From the NCBI GenBank assembly GCA_003255065.1, contig QAOA01007183.1, forward strand, positions 1,494,189 to 1,558,188: a stretch of 64,000 nucleotides of DNA. Direction: 5' to 3'. The notes below the pieces were generated by a model. It made no database searches. It saw nothing but the letters and a program-made list of their open reading frames with translations, and had not been told where the DNA came from. Made by a program: the position numbers and the translations under genes. Source of the DNA: Cercis canadensis. Taxonomy: Eukaryota; Streptophyta; Magnoliopsida; Fabales; Fabaceae. Of this stretch, positions 1 to 9,444 are shown piece after piece. The number at the start of each line of letters is the position of its first letter. Position 1 is the stretch's first letter.

Positions 1-2775
1 AAATATTGCTTAAAGTTTACACTTTGAACTATTAACCTAATTTTACATCCAGACGTTCAGTGATTCAGAGCATTTGTAAAGACATAATTCTACCAATTAT
101 TCCAAAATGCTGATGTCTTGTAAGATCATACCTATAGTGACAGCATCTGATGCTATCGCCGAACTGGTCATTTTGTGTTGAATGGGTGAGCCATTCCTAG
201 TAGGTAAATACTTCAAGCCAACCAAAGTCATGAGTCCAATTACAACACCAGCGGACATGATTTTCACACTTGCCTCTTTAATTTTGTCAGTAATAAGTTC
301 TCCTTCACTTATCTCCATTGAATTCTTTATTCCAGAAACCCCATCAACATAGGAGGAATTATCTTGATCTGAAATTATTAGAGGGTTCTCACTTTCAGCA
401 GGAATAAAATAATCCACCTCACCATTTTCTTGTTGTTTAACAATTTGATCTTCAGAACCCACAGGAAATACCTTCTGCAATGCTTTAATTGCACTAGCCT
501 TGACATGGTCAATAACAGCAGTGGCCTCAGCTCCAATTTTTACTATGGCTGCTGCTGCAGCCAAGGGCGAATGGCCAGCACTCTCCAGCCTCTCTAGATA
601 TCTTAGCACTGTAGGATCATCATAGTAATCTCCAAGCTTGAATCTTATGTCTTTAGTATCTCTAAATCTGGGAAAAACCACCTCCATCAACCATGTCTCC
701 AACAATTTACAAAGTCCAGGAAGATCACTGTCATCATCTTCCTTTGCATTTTCCAATACAAATTCTATAATAGATATGTTCCTATAAGGAGAGCTATCAT
801 TGTCTAATCCTAACCATGAACGACAACGATCAAGCTCCCCTACAAGCAGTGCGCAGAGGCCCCTCTCTAAAGCAAAGTCAATCTCTCTGTTTTCTTTGGG
901 AGTATAGACAGAGGCAGCATTCCTCGCAGTTGTCACCTTAGTTTGCTGAAGTTGTTGGAATAAGTTATCAGCATCTTGGATAAGGTGTGGCTTTTTACCT
1001 ACAAATGCTTGTGCAACAAGTGCAAGTGCCACTCCATACACTTCAAAACTTTCAGCTGGAATATTACTTGGTGTGGCTACAAAAAGATCAACCTTCAAAA
1101 AAAGATCAAGGGAAAAAGGAAAAAGAGAAGGGTAAATACTTACAAATCACTCAGAATCCAGAAAGAGAAAAGTAAATACTTGCACAGTCACTCAGAAAGC
1201 AAAATTTAATCTATGACACCTGCTCAGCTGCTGTCATACATATGAAGGCCTCATTCATGAAATCTTCACGGGTGAAACCCCCAGCTATTGCTGCTGCTCC
1301 CCCTCCTCCAACAGCCCACAAAATGTTGCGTACACCATGAAGACCTTCATCCCTCCGCGATCGATATTCATCGCCAAGTGGTAAGGCTAGAAGTTCCAAA
1401 ACACAACGTGGGGTTATCTCTTCTAGGGTCTCATCAATTTGTGCTTGTAAATCTGGTGCTAGGCTGCTGGCACCTTCTTCCTACATGATTATGCAAGTTA
1501 TTATTGGGTATTGTATCAGATCAATGCTGAAACTTATAGATATATGCATTATATTGCCATGCATTAATTACAGCTCAAAAGGAAGTATTCATTAAACATT
1601 TTTAATGGATAAATTTCATTATTTAAGGTCACGATTGTCAATATAAAATCTGTGGCGGCTTGCTTTCACATGTTTAATTCTACAACAGTTCGAAATTGAT
1701 TACAGTTCATTGGTGATGATCATCAACATGAACAAAGATTCAGGATAGGTACAAAATGTGGTAATCAAAGATATATCTCCAAATTTCATAATAAAAAAAT
1801 CCAAACTGAATATTCTAGTCGCTGCACAATAGAAACAAAAAAAGAAAGAGTCCATGGTTGAGCGATTCACCTGCAAAAGCTTCAAAGCCCTCTCCAGCAC
1901 ATCGCAGCCCGCTATAAAATCAGGCGGGGACAATGCAATAGCGTCCCTTGACAGGTCAACGTAAGCAAGAGCCATCGCGAGGACAATGTCTTGCTTAAAC
2001 GCCTTGGGTAGCCTCTCGGTAAGTAAACCCTGTCCAATCTGAAGAACCAATTCAGTGTCTCCAGCTTCTTGCAACGCGCATAAAGCCCCAGGAACCTACA
2101 AAACACCACTTTCATACATAAACCAACTTCATTGACAAGGAAATTACTTTGGGCAAAAAAAAAAAAACTGAAAAAAGAAAAGCATTGGCATATCTAAACT
2201 AGAGAAAGCTTCAATTCTTTCCGATTCTGTGTGTTATCGCTACCAAGCAGAAAGGGCAGGATTACCTTGTCCCAGGGGACTTCAGTAAGAATGGTTCCCT
2301 CCTCGTCATCGACAAGGCCATGATTGTACTCTCTCCTTGATCCGGGGTTTGCTAGGGTTTCACAAGCGGCTTGAAGGATTTGCCTACGGCTGATTAACGC
2401 GTCGTGGCTGAAGCCATACTGAGGAGGCTTTGAGACCCTAGCTTCGTAAGCTCTCCTAATACCGTCACCAAGGAAATGCGTCTCCGCTCCAAGGACCCGA
2501 TAGAAGTCAATGGGGATGGGCACGTAGCGCCCGGGAGGGTCAAGTCGTAGAGGGAGACTGGGACTCAGAGTAGCCGTAGAGGAGGAACTTGAATTGTGGT
2601 GCTCCGACGAGTCACCCAGAAACTGGAAATCGGAAATGAGCCGTTCCGCCCATTTACTGGCAGAGCAACTGGTGACAACACAAGAACCGCCACCGCCACA
2701 CGGATTGAGCTTCTTAGATTTTCTGGAAAAAGGTCGTGATATCAGTCCTGGAGTGCAGAGACTCAAGGTGTCCAT
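1..2775 (-). CDS. ARC6: Plastid division protein ARC6, 5' four exons (3' end outside window)
   Basis: Inner-envelope protein that recruits and stabilises FtsZ filaments at the plastid division site. Exons: 2266-2775, 1871-2095, 1220-1480 and 132-1092, with GT-AG introns; a fifth intron runs off the left edge, so about 652 residues are present and the C-terminal intermembrane-space domain is missing. The N-terminus is transit-peptide-like and Ser-rich. A J-like domain follows (about residues 90-160: PIDFYRVLGA, RRQILQAACETL) without an HPD tripeptide, as in ARC6. The stretch from VPWDK through the GVRNILWAVGGGG and VDLFVATPSNIPAESFEVY motifs matches remembered Arabidopsis ARC6 closely. One membrane segment lies at about 607-628 (ASVKIMSAGVVIGLMTLVG). 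The start at 2775 (MDTLSL) was preferred over an in-frame Met at 2808 because the upstream 11 residues are charged and lack a counterpart. The relative PARC6/CDP1 is much less similar. Confidence 0.93.
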
Positions 2776-4168
2776 TCTCTTGAACCCTGCAGTGTTCTTT
2801 TCTTTCACTGCCCTGATCTTTGTAAAAAGTTTTGCACATTTTTAACCAAAAAACTTTTTTATATTTTTATATTAATCTGCTTTTTTTTCATCAACACTTC
2901 TGTTGTAGTTTAGTCGGTTAGGATATTCGGCTCTCATCCGCAAGACGCTTCGATTCCGGCAGCGGAAGATTTTTCTATTTTGCGATTTGGATATTCGGAT
3001 TCTCTTTCTTTTGGGCTGGGCCATTCAGTTAGAGAAGGTCAAGTATTGTAAATATGGGCTTTTATTCACATAGTATTGGGCCATGAAATGTGTGGGCTCT
3101 ATGGTCATTGTTATTGGGTCTGCTCGAAATGATAAAATATGCACAGTCATCCTGCCCTCTCATTAATGTTAAACTACTACTTGTGGGTACATGGTACTAA
3201 ACACCACTCAAATACACTGGCCCATGGAACGGCTAAGTTGCCATGAATGCATTTCATGTGTCTGGGTGGGTTGGGAACTTGGGTCTCTTTGAAATTAAAA
3301 ATGCAAAAGCATATAAAATTGTGCTGCTCTATTTTTTATTTGACTGTGCTAAATGGATTGATATACTTGATTAGACAATTTTATAAACAATAGTGGCTCA
3401 TTTCTCGTGAAATCAATGGATAATGAATAATATAATGTACACCCTTTTATTTTCCTATTCTTAAATTTCGCTAAGGGGATGCTTTTTTTCTTTTTCTATT
3501 CTTTTACTAAAATTGCCAAAAGAATAGTATAATATCTCCCGGCAGAATAATAATGGAGACTATAACTGATGATTCATGAAATTTTTTAATGGATCTTCGA
3601 AGGGGCATTGGATTGGACTCGTGAATCGTGACCTGAACAGTAACCATGATCCCAACTGCCATCAAATTACTCAATTGGTCACCACCAATGAGCTCAAAGG
3701 AAACAGTCAACAAAACCACTTGCCAGCTAAGATTATCAAAGCCCGTATTGGATAGAAATTTTACAAGAGTAGACCTCATAATGCCAGCCCCATGGCAAGG
3801 TTCCAAAAGCACAAAAAGCCCCTCTTACGCTCTTTACACAACATGGAAAGGAGAAGAAAAGGGCTTAGACCTTTTCGGGAATAGAGCAAGTGAAACCAAA
3901 GCGACAGTGAGAGAGAGAGAGAGTCAGTGAGGGGAACAGAAACAGAGACACACACTTGTGGAGCAGTGTTAGGCGTCGTTTCTGTCAAGGAAAGAAAAAA
4001 AACCCTTTTCCAGGCCATTTCTGCTTGCAATAGTGAGGAAGCATACGCTCCCTGAAGTACAAACAAAGGCCACAACCGTAACCCCAACCCCGTTAAGTTT
4101 TAGCATAACACACTACTCGCTCATTTTCCAAACCCCACTTGTAACTCTCACTCTCATCTTCTTCTCCA
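2776..4168. other. Intergenic region between divergent ARC6 and LRR-RLK genes
   Basis: This stretch must hold the promoters of both divergent genes. It contains the tRNA-Glu-like relic at 2899-2966 and a short GA run near 3908-3924, just before the likely 5' leader of the receptor kinase. The ORFs of about 100 codons seen here on both strands have no recognisable domain and are taken as chance. Confidence 0.6.
2899..2966 (+). pseudogene. Degenerate tRNA-Glu (CTC)-like sequence
   Basis: The acceptor strands TCTGTTG and CAGCGGA pair, allowing G-U pairs. The D-arm resembles plant tRNA-Glu (TAGTTTAGTCGGTTAGGAT). The anticodon loop CTCTCAT carries anticodon CTC. The T-arm is damaged: the loop TTCGATT is present but the stem pairs poorly and one base seems missing compared with plant tRNA-Glu. 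It is read as a decayed tRNA gene or the head of a tRNA-derived SINE; no poly(A) tail is evident downstream. Confidence 0.55.
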
Positions 4169-7100
4169 ATGGCAACAACAACGGCTATTTTTTTCTGCTT
4201 CTTGGCCGTGGCCTACTTCACCACCGTAACCTTAACGTGTGCCCACGCTCAACGCAGCGCCGAGACATTGTTAGAGATCCAAGCCTTAACGGCCTTCAAG
4301 CTCGAACTCCACGATCCACTTGGGTCCTTGGACGGATGGGATTCGTCCACGCCATCCGCTCCTTGTGACTGGCGTGGCATTGTCTGCTACAATAACCGAG
4401 TCCGCGACCTGCGGTTGCCTCGTCTTCAACTCGGTGGCCCACTCAGTGACTCGCTCTCCAACTTAATACAACTCCGCAAGTTAAGCCTTCACTCTAACAA
4501 CTTGAATGGCTCCATACCTTCTTCTCTCTCACAATGCCTGCTTCTGCGAGCTGTTTACCTTCATAACAACTCACTATCCGGCAAACTCCCGCCGGCGCTT
4601 CTCAACCTTACGAACCTTCAAGTCCTCAACGTCGCTCACAACCTTCTTTCCGGCAGAATCCCCGGTGACTTATCAAAGTCTCTCCGGTTCCTCGATTTCT
4701 CGTCGAACGCATTCTCCGGTGATATCCCGGCGAATTTTTCTTCGAAATCTCAGCTACAGCTCATCAACTTCTCCTACAATCAGTTCTCCGGCGGTATACC
4801 GGTCACCCTAGGAGCATTGGAACAGCTTGAGTATCTGTGGCTAGACTCTAATAAGCTTTATGGGACCCTGCCTTCGGCCCTTGCCAACTGCACCTCTCTT
4901 GTACATTTAAGCGCCCAGGACAACTCGCTTAGCGGTTTGATTCCGGCGACTATTGGGACTATTCCCAAGCTTCAAGTGCTGTCATTGTCGCTAAATCAGC
5001 TCTCTGGTTCGGTCCCCACATCTCTTTTTTGCAACTTCCACTTGGCCAATTCTTCTTCTTTGAGAATTGTTCAACTGGGCTTTAATGCACTCACGGGCAT
5101 TTCCCAGCCGCCAAACCCAAAATCCAATTGTATAACCGTTTTGGAGGTTTTGGACCTCAAGGAAAATCATATTCACGGTGCGTTTCCCTCCTGGTTGACC
5201 AATGCAGCAACATCATTGAAGGCTCTAGATCTTTCAGGAAACTCCTTTTCTGGTACTTTGCCGGCGGATATTGGAAATCTTTTGAGATTAGAGGAGCTAA
5301 GGGTGGCAAATAATTCGTTATCCGGTGGGGTCCCTGCTGAAATTGCGAAATGTAGTTTATTGAGGGTTCTTGATCTTCAAAGGAACCGGCTTTCAGGTAC
5401 CATTCCTTGGTTTCTGGGCCACCTGAGGAACTTGAACATATTATCCCTCGCTGGTAACCTGTTTGCTGGTTCTATACCAACGAGTATTGGTACACTTTCT
5501 GAACTCGAGTCTTTGAATTTAAGCAACAATAATCTCACAGGAATCATACCCGAAGAAATAATGCAATTAGGCAACATGAGTGCTTTGAATCTCAGTAACA
5601 ACAGATTTTCAGGCCAAATTTCTTCTAATATTGGGTACTTGACAGCTTTGGAGATTCTTAATTTGAGTAATTGTGGGTTTTCAGGAAGGCTTCCTGCTAG
5701 TGTTGGCAGTTTAATGAAACTCTCTGTATTGGATTTAAGTAAGCAAAACCTTTCTGGTGACTTGCCAATTGAGCTTTTTGGATTACCAAGCCTGCAGGTT
5801 GTTGCCCTTCAAGAAAACCATTTATCCGGAGCTATTCCTGAAGGTTTCAGCAGCTTGGTTAGTTTACGCTATCTTAATCTCACTTCCAATACCTTTGTTG
5901 GTGGCATTCCGGCAACTTATGGGTTCCTTCGATCCTTAATTGTTCTCTCTCTATCTCACAATCGTATTTCTGGTACTATACCATCAGAGATTGGTAATTC
6001 TTCTCAACTTGAAGTCCTGGAGCTTCGTTCAAATCTTTTGCAGGCTAGCATTCCAGGTGATATCTCCCGTCTTTATCGTTTAAAGGAGCTTAATTTGGGA
6101 GATAATAGATTAACGGGAGATATTCCAGATGAAATTTCTGAATGTTCTTCGTTGACTTCCCTATTCTTGGATGCTAATCACATAACCGGCCACATACCAG
6201 AATCCTTGTCAAAATTGTCAAACCTGACTACATTGAATCTTTCTTCAAATCGATTGAGCGGAGAAATCCCACCCAATCTCTCACAAATTTCAGGATTGAA
6301 CTACTTAAATCTGTCTGTTAACAATCTTGAAGGTGAGATTCCAGAAATGTTGGGCTCAAAGTTCAATAATGCTTCTGTATTTGCAATGAATCAGAGGTTA
6401 TGTGGCAAACCCCTGCATAGGGAATGTGCAAATGTGAAAAGGCGAAGGAGAAAAAAGCTAATAGTATTTATAGGTGTGGCTCTGGCGGGATTATGCCTTT
6501 TGGCACTATGTTGCTGTGGCTATATTTACAGCCTCTTAAGGTGGCGCAAGAAGCTTAGAGAAGGGGTAACAGGGGAGAAGAAGCGGAGCCCTGCTCAAGC
6601 AAGCTCAGGAACAGAAAGAGGTCGTGGGAGTGGGGAAAATGGTGGGCCAAAACTAGTGATGTTCAATAACAAAATTACTTATGCTGAGACATTGGAAGCA
6701 ACCAGACAATTTGATGAGGAAAATGTGTTGAGCAGGGGAAGATATGGGCTTGTGTTCAAAGCCTCCTACCAAGATGGAATGATGCTCTCCATCCGTCGTC
6801 TACCCGATGGATTCATTGATGAAGGAACCTTCCGCAAAGAAGCTGAATCCCTTGGCAAAATAAAGCATAGAAATTTAACAGTCCTGCGTGGCTATTATGC
6901 AGGACCACCTGATGTAAGGCTCCTTGTTTACGATTACATGCCTAATGGAAACCTAGGGACACTCCTTCAAGAGGCATCTCAGCAAGATGGCCATGTACTG
7001 AATTGGCCAATGCGTCATCTAATTGCACTAGGCATTGCTCGCGGGCTAGCTTTTTTGCATTCAGTGTCAATTGTGCATGGTGATCTGAAACCTCAAAATG

Positions 7101-7597
7101 TTCTTTTTGATGCTGATTTTGAAGCCCATTTGTCAGAATTTGGATTAGACCGATTAACAATAGCAACCCCAGCAGAAGCATCCTCATCGTCAACCCCCAT
7201 TGGATCCTTAGGTTATGTATCTCCAGAAGCAGCATTGACTGGGCAAGCAACGAAAGAAGCTGATGTATACAGTTTTGGTATTGTACTATTGGAGATACTA
7301 ACGGGGAGGAAACCAGTGATGTTCACGCAAGATGAAGACATAGTGAAATGGGTGAAAAGACAGTTGCAAAGAGGACAAATTTCGGAATTGCTGGAGCCTG
7401 GTTTGCTTGAGCTAGACCCGGAGTCGTCGGAATGGGAAGAATTCTTATTAGGGATCAAAGTAGCTCTGCTTTGCACAGCGCCTGATCCTCTTGATCGACC
7501 ATCTATGACTGACATTGTTTTCATGCTTGAAGGTTGCCGGGTCGGACCGGAGATCCCGTCCTCGGCTGATCCCACAACACTACCTTCCCCTGCTTAA
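4169..7597 (+). CDS. MUS: LRR receptor-like kinase, MUSTACHES (At1g75640/At4g36180) type
   Basis: Single-exon gene of 1142 residues. Order: signal peptide (about 1-27), LRRNT-type cap with a CDWRGIVC motif, roughly twenty or more plant-type LRRs (LxxLxLxxNxLSGxIP) to about residue 740, membrane helix about 764-788 followed by a basic stop-transfer stretch, then a kinase-like domain about 850-1120. Arabidopsis relatives act in stomatal guard-cell patterning and lateral root emergence at the plasma membrane. The kinase is atypical: the ATP-site Lys position reads SIRR, the catalytic loop is VHGDLKPQN (HGD instead of HRD, about 970-972) and the DFG motif is SEFG (about 989-992). The glycine loop also reads SRGRYG. 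These changes occur in the remembered Arabidopsis homologue, so they are a family trait and not decay. The ATG at 4169 gives a proper signal peptide. Confidence 0.93.
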   Translation: MATTTAIFFCFLAVAYFTTVTLTCAHAQRSAETLLEIQALTAFKLELHDPLGSLDGWDSSTPSAPCDWRGIVCYNNRVRDLRLPRLQLGGPLSDSLSNLIQLRKLSLHSNNLNGSIPSSLSQCLLLRAVYLHNNSLSGKLPPALLNLTNLQVLNVAHNLLSGRIPGDLSKSLRFLDFSSNAFSGDIPANFSSKSQLQLINFSYNQFSGGIPVTLGALEQLEYLWLDSNKLYGTLPSALANCTSLVHLSAQDNSLSGLIPATIGTIPKLQVLSLSLNQLSGSVPTSLFCNFHLANSSSLRIVQLGFNALTGISQPPNPKSNCITVLEVLDLKENHIHGAFPSWLTNAATSLKALDLSGNSFSGTLPADIGNLLRLEELRVANNSLSGGVPAEIAKCSLLRVLDLQRNRLSGTIPWFLGHLRNLNILSLAGNLFAGSIPTSIGTLSELESLNLSNNNLTGIIPEEIMQLGNMSALNLSNNRFSGQISSNIGYLTALEILNLSNCGFSGRLPASVGSLMKLSVLDLSKQNLSGDLPIELFGLPSLQVVALQENHLSGAIPEGFSSLVSLRYLNLTSNTFVGGIPATYGFLRSLIVLSLSHNRISGTIPSEIGNSSQLEVLELRSNLLQASIPGDISRLYRLKELNLGDNRLTGDIPDEISECSSLTSLFLDANHITGHIPESLSKLSNLTTLNLSSNRLSGEIPPNLSQISGLNYLNLSVNNLEGEIPEMLGSKFNNASVFAMNQRLCGKPLHRECANVKRRRRKKLIVFIGVALAGLCLLALCCCGYIYSLLRWRKKLREGVTGEKKRSPAQASSGTERGRGSGENGGPKLVMFNNKITYAETLEATRQFDEENVLSRGRYGLVFKASYQDGMMLSIRRLPDGFIDEGTFRKEAESLGKIKHRNLTVLRGYYAGPPDVRLLVYDYMPNGNLGTLLQEASQQDGHVLNWPMRHLIALGIARGLAFLHSVSIVHGDLKPQNVLFDADFEAHLSEFGLDRLTIATPAEASSSSTPIGSLGYVSPEAALTGQATKEADVYSFGIVLLEILTGRKPVMFTQDEDIVKWVKRQLQRGQISELLEPGLLELDPESSEWEEFLLGIKVALLCTAPDPLDRPSMTDIVFMLEGCRVGPEIPSSADPTTLPSPA

Positions 7598-9444
7598 TTC
7601 TTTTTATTTTTCAAAAGAATTGGAGAAATACAATTTCTTCACATGTAATTTCTCAATTTGTGTAGAGAATTGTTATTTCTTCGGAATTAATCATTAAAAT
7701 TTTCATTTTCCTCTTATCATTATTTTCTTTGCGATGCCAAAGTTGTGACTTAACTTTGACCCGACGGCGCCGCTGCGGGGGTCAGTCCTCGTTCAGGGTC
7801 CGAAATTCCGTGCAGGAGGACCCGAAAATGTTATTCCCGCCAAAAGAAGGGTATCGCATCTGATAGAGACACGTGTCGAGCTAGGAAGGTCTGGGAAAGT
7901 AACCGTTAATATGACCTGGGCGTAACTCATCGGAAAAGGAAGATGGGGGCGTCAGGGTCCGTGAATCTGTCGAAGTCAGAAACTTTATTTTCTTTGATAA
8001 ATTTTCTGAAGGCAAAAAGACAAAGTGTCTAGATTCTTTTGGCGCTGGGCCCTAGCCACGTCGGATTTTGACCAGAACGTGGACCCTAGTGGAACTTGCA
8101 CTAATTTTATGAAGCAATTATATGCTGGCACGAAAGATGTATGTTAATGGGTCCCATTGAATCACCCACAGGCAGAGTTGTTCGGAACAGGAAAGATGGT
8201 GTAACTATTTGTGGCACTGTGTGTGTGAGTAATGAAAGAGAGTGCATTAATGTGAGCTTTGTGACTTGTGAATTGAGGCATGAGGAATACCCAACACTAG
8301 AATTTAATCGGGTCATGACCATTCGCAGGCTCAGAGTCACAGCAGTTAGCCCAGCAAAGAAGTGTCCTTGTCAATTTTAACTCCAGTAGCAATCCATGGA
8401 TGTTTTGTGTATCTATTATCTGGTTGTGTGGAGTGGTAGAGAAAGAGATGAGGGTAAAAAGTGCAAGGAAAAGCTGTCATAATTTTACCTTGACCCCAGT
8501 CTAAACCTGTCAGAACTCAGACACCCCAGTCGGTAAATGCAAGGTCCAGTTTGAAGTTTGAACTAACCGTCGGTAGATCCAAGTAACTGCTTAACAAAAA
8601 CCACCTCTTTTTTTTTACTAAAATATGAGCTCGTATTTTTTTTTCTCCTTTTTGAGCTCCTCCTTACGAACTTGTCAGTGGATGCTGCACAAAGAATGGC
8701 ATTTCTTTCTCTACACAGTCACAATTCACAAACTAAACGTTACGCAGCCCACCGGGGATATCTGATAAACTCCTGTAACAGTTTAATTATGAATTTGCTT
8801 TTGTAGTACACATCCCCAAAAGATTTCCCTACGAAGGAATTGCATGCACCACAAGCTTTTCATTTTAGAATAAGATAATACTTAACATTCTTTATAGCAA
8901 TTATTTCAACAATAATTTNACAAAGAATGGCATTTCTTTCTCTACACAGTCACAATTCACAAACTAAACGTTACGCAGCCCACGGGGGATATCTGATAAA
9001 CTCCTGTAACAGTTTAATTATGAATTTGCTTTTGTAGTACACATCCCCAAAAGATTTCCCTACGAAGGAATTGCATGCACCACAAGCTTTTCATTTTAGA
9101 ATAAGATAATACTTAACATTCTTTATAGCAATTATTTCAACAATAATTTAAACCATTTCTCCCATGCACACATTCTTTTTCGTCCATGGAAAGGGAAAAT
9201 GAAAGATACAGATTCTTTGTCAACATGTTTCAACAATCAAATTTCTCTGATGCGAATTGGTTTTGTTTGAATTGCTCTTAGAAATATTTCTCTTTCCTAA
9301 TTTATACAAAGCCCCAATGTGTCTATTTACAGACAAATTCCATTTTACTGAAGCATGACATACGGCTTCATTCAATTATGGATTCTAATTTTTTTAAAAA
9401 TAAAAAATAGTATGGGTAGGAGTAGGACTTAACAAAACTATACC
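7598..9444. other. Intergenic region, LRR-RLK 3' side to hydrolase 3' end
   Basis: No gene is recognised. It holds the 3' UTR of the receptor kinase, a GC-richer block (about 7740-8080) with a palindromic G-box GACACGTGTC around 7868, and the assembly-type duplication at 8689-9149. A 79-codon ORF at 8141-8380 has no recognisable family. Confidence 0.5.
8689..9149. repeat. 230-bp direct duplication around a single N (likely assembly artefact)
   Basis: 8689-8918 and 8920-9149 are the same 230 bases with one mismatch seen (CACCGGGG versus CACGGGGG), separated by the N at 8919. The same arrangement is seen at four other N positions in this window, which points to two overlapping contigs placed end to end. 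Confidence 0.85.

Noticed and set aside
2776-2808. ARC6 start at the upstream Met (2808)
   Set aside because: The extra residues are charged and have no counterpart in the remembered Arabidopsis protein; the start at 2775 aligns better. Not fully excluded.
8141-8380. 79-codon plus-strand ORF
   Set aside because: No recognised domain and overlapping ORFs on the other strand; consistent with chance.
8689-9149. Biological tandem duplication of 230 bp
   Set aside because: The two copies are separated by one N, as at four other sites; an unmerged contig overlap explains it better.
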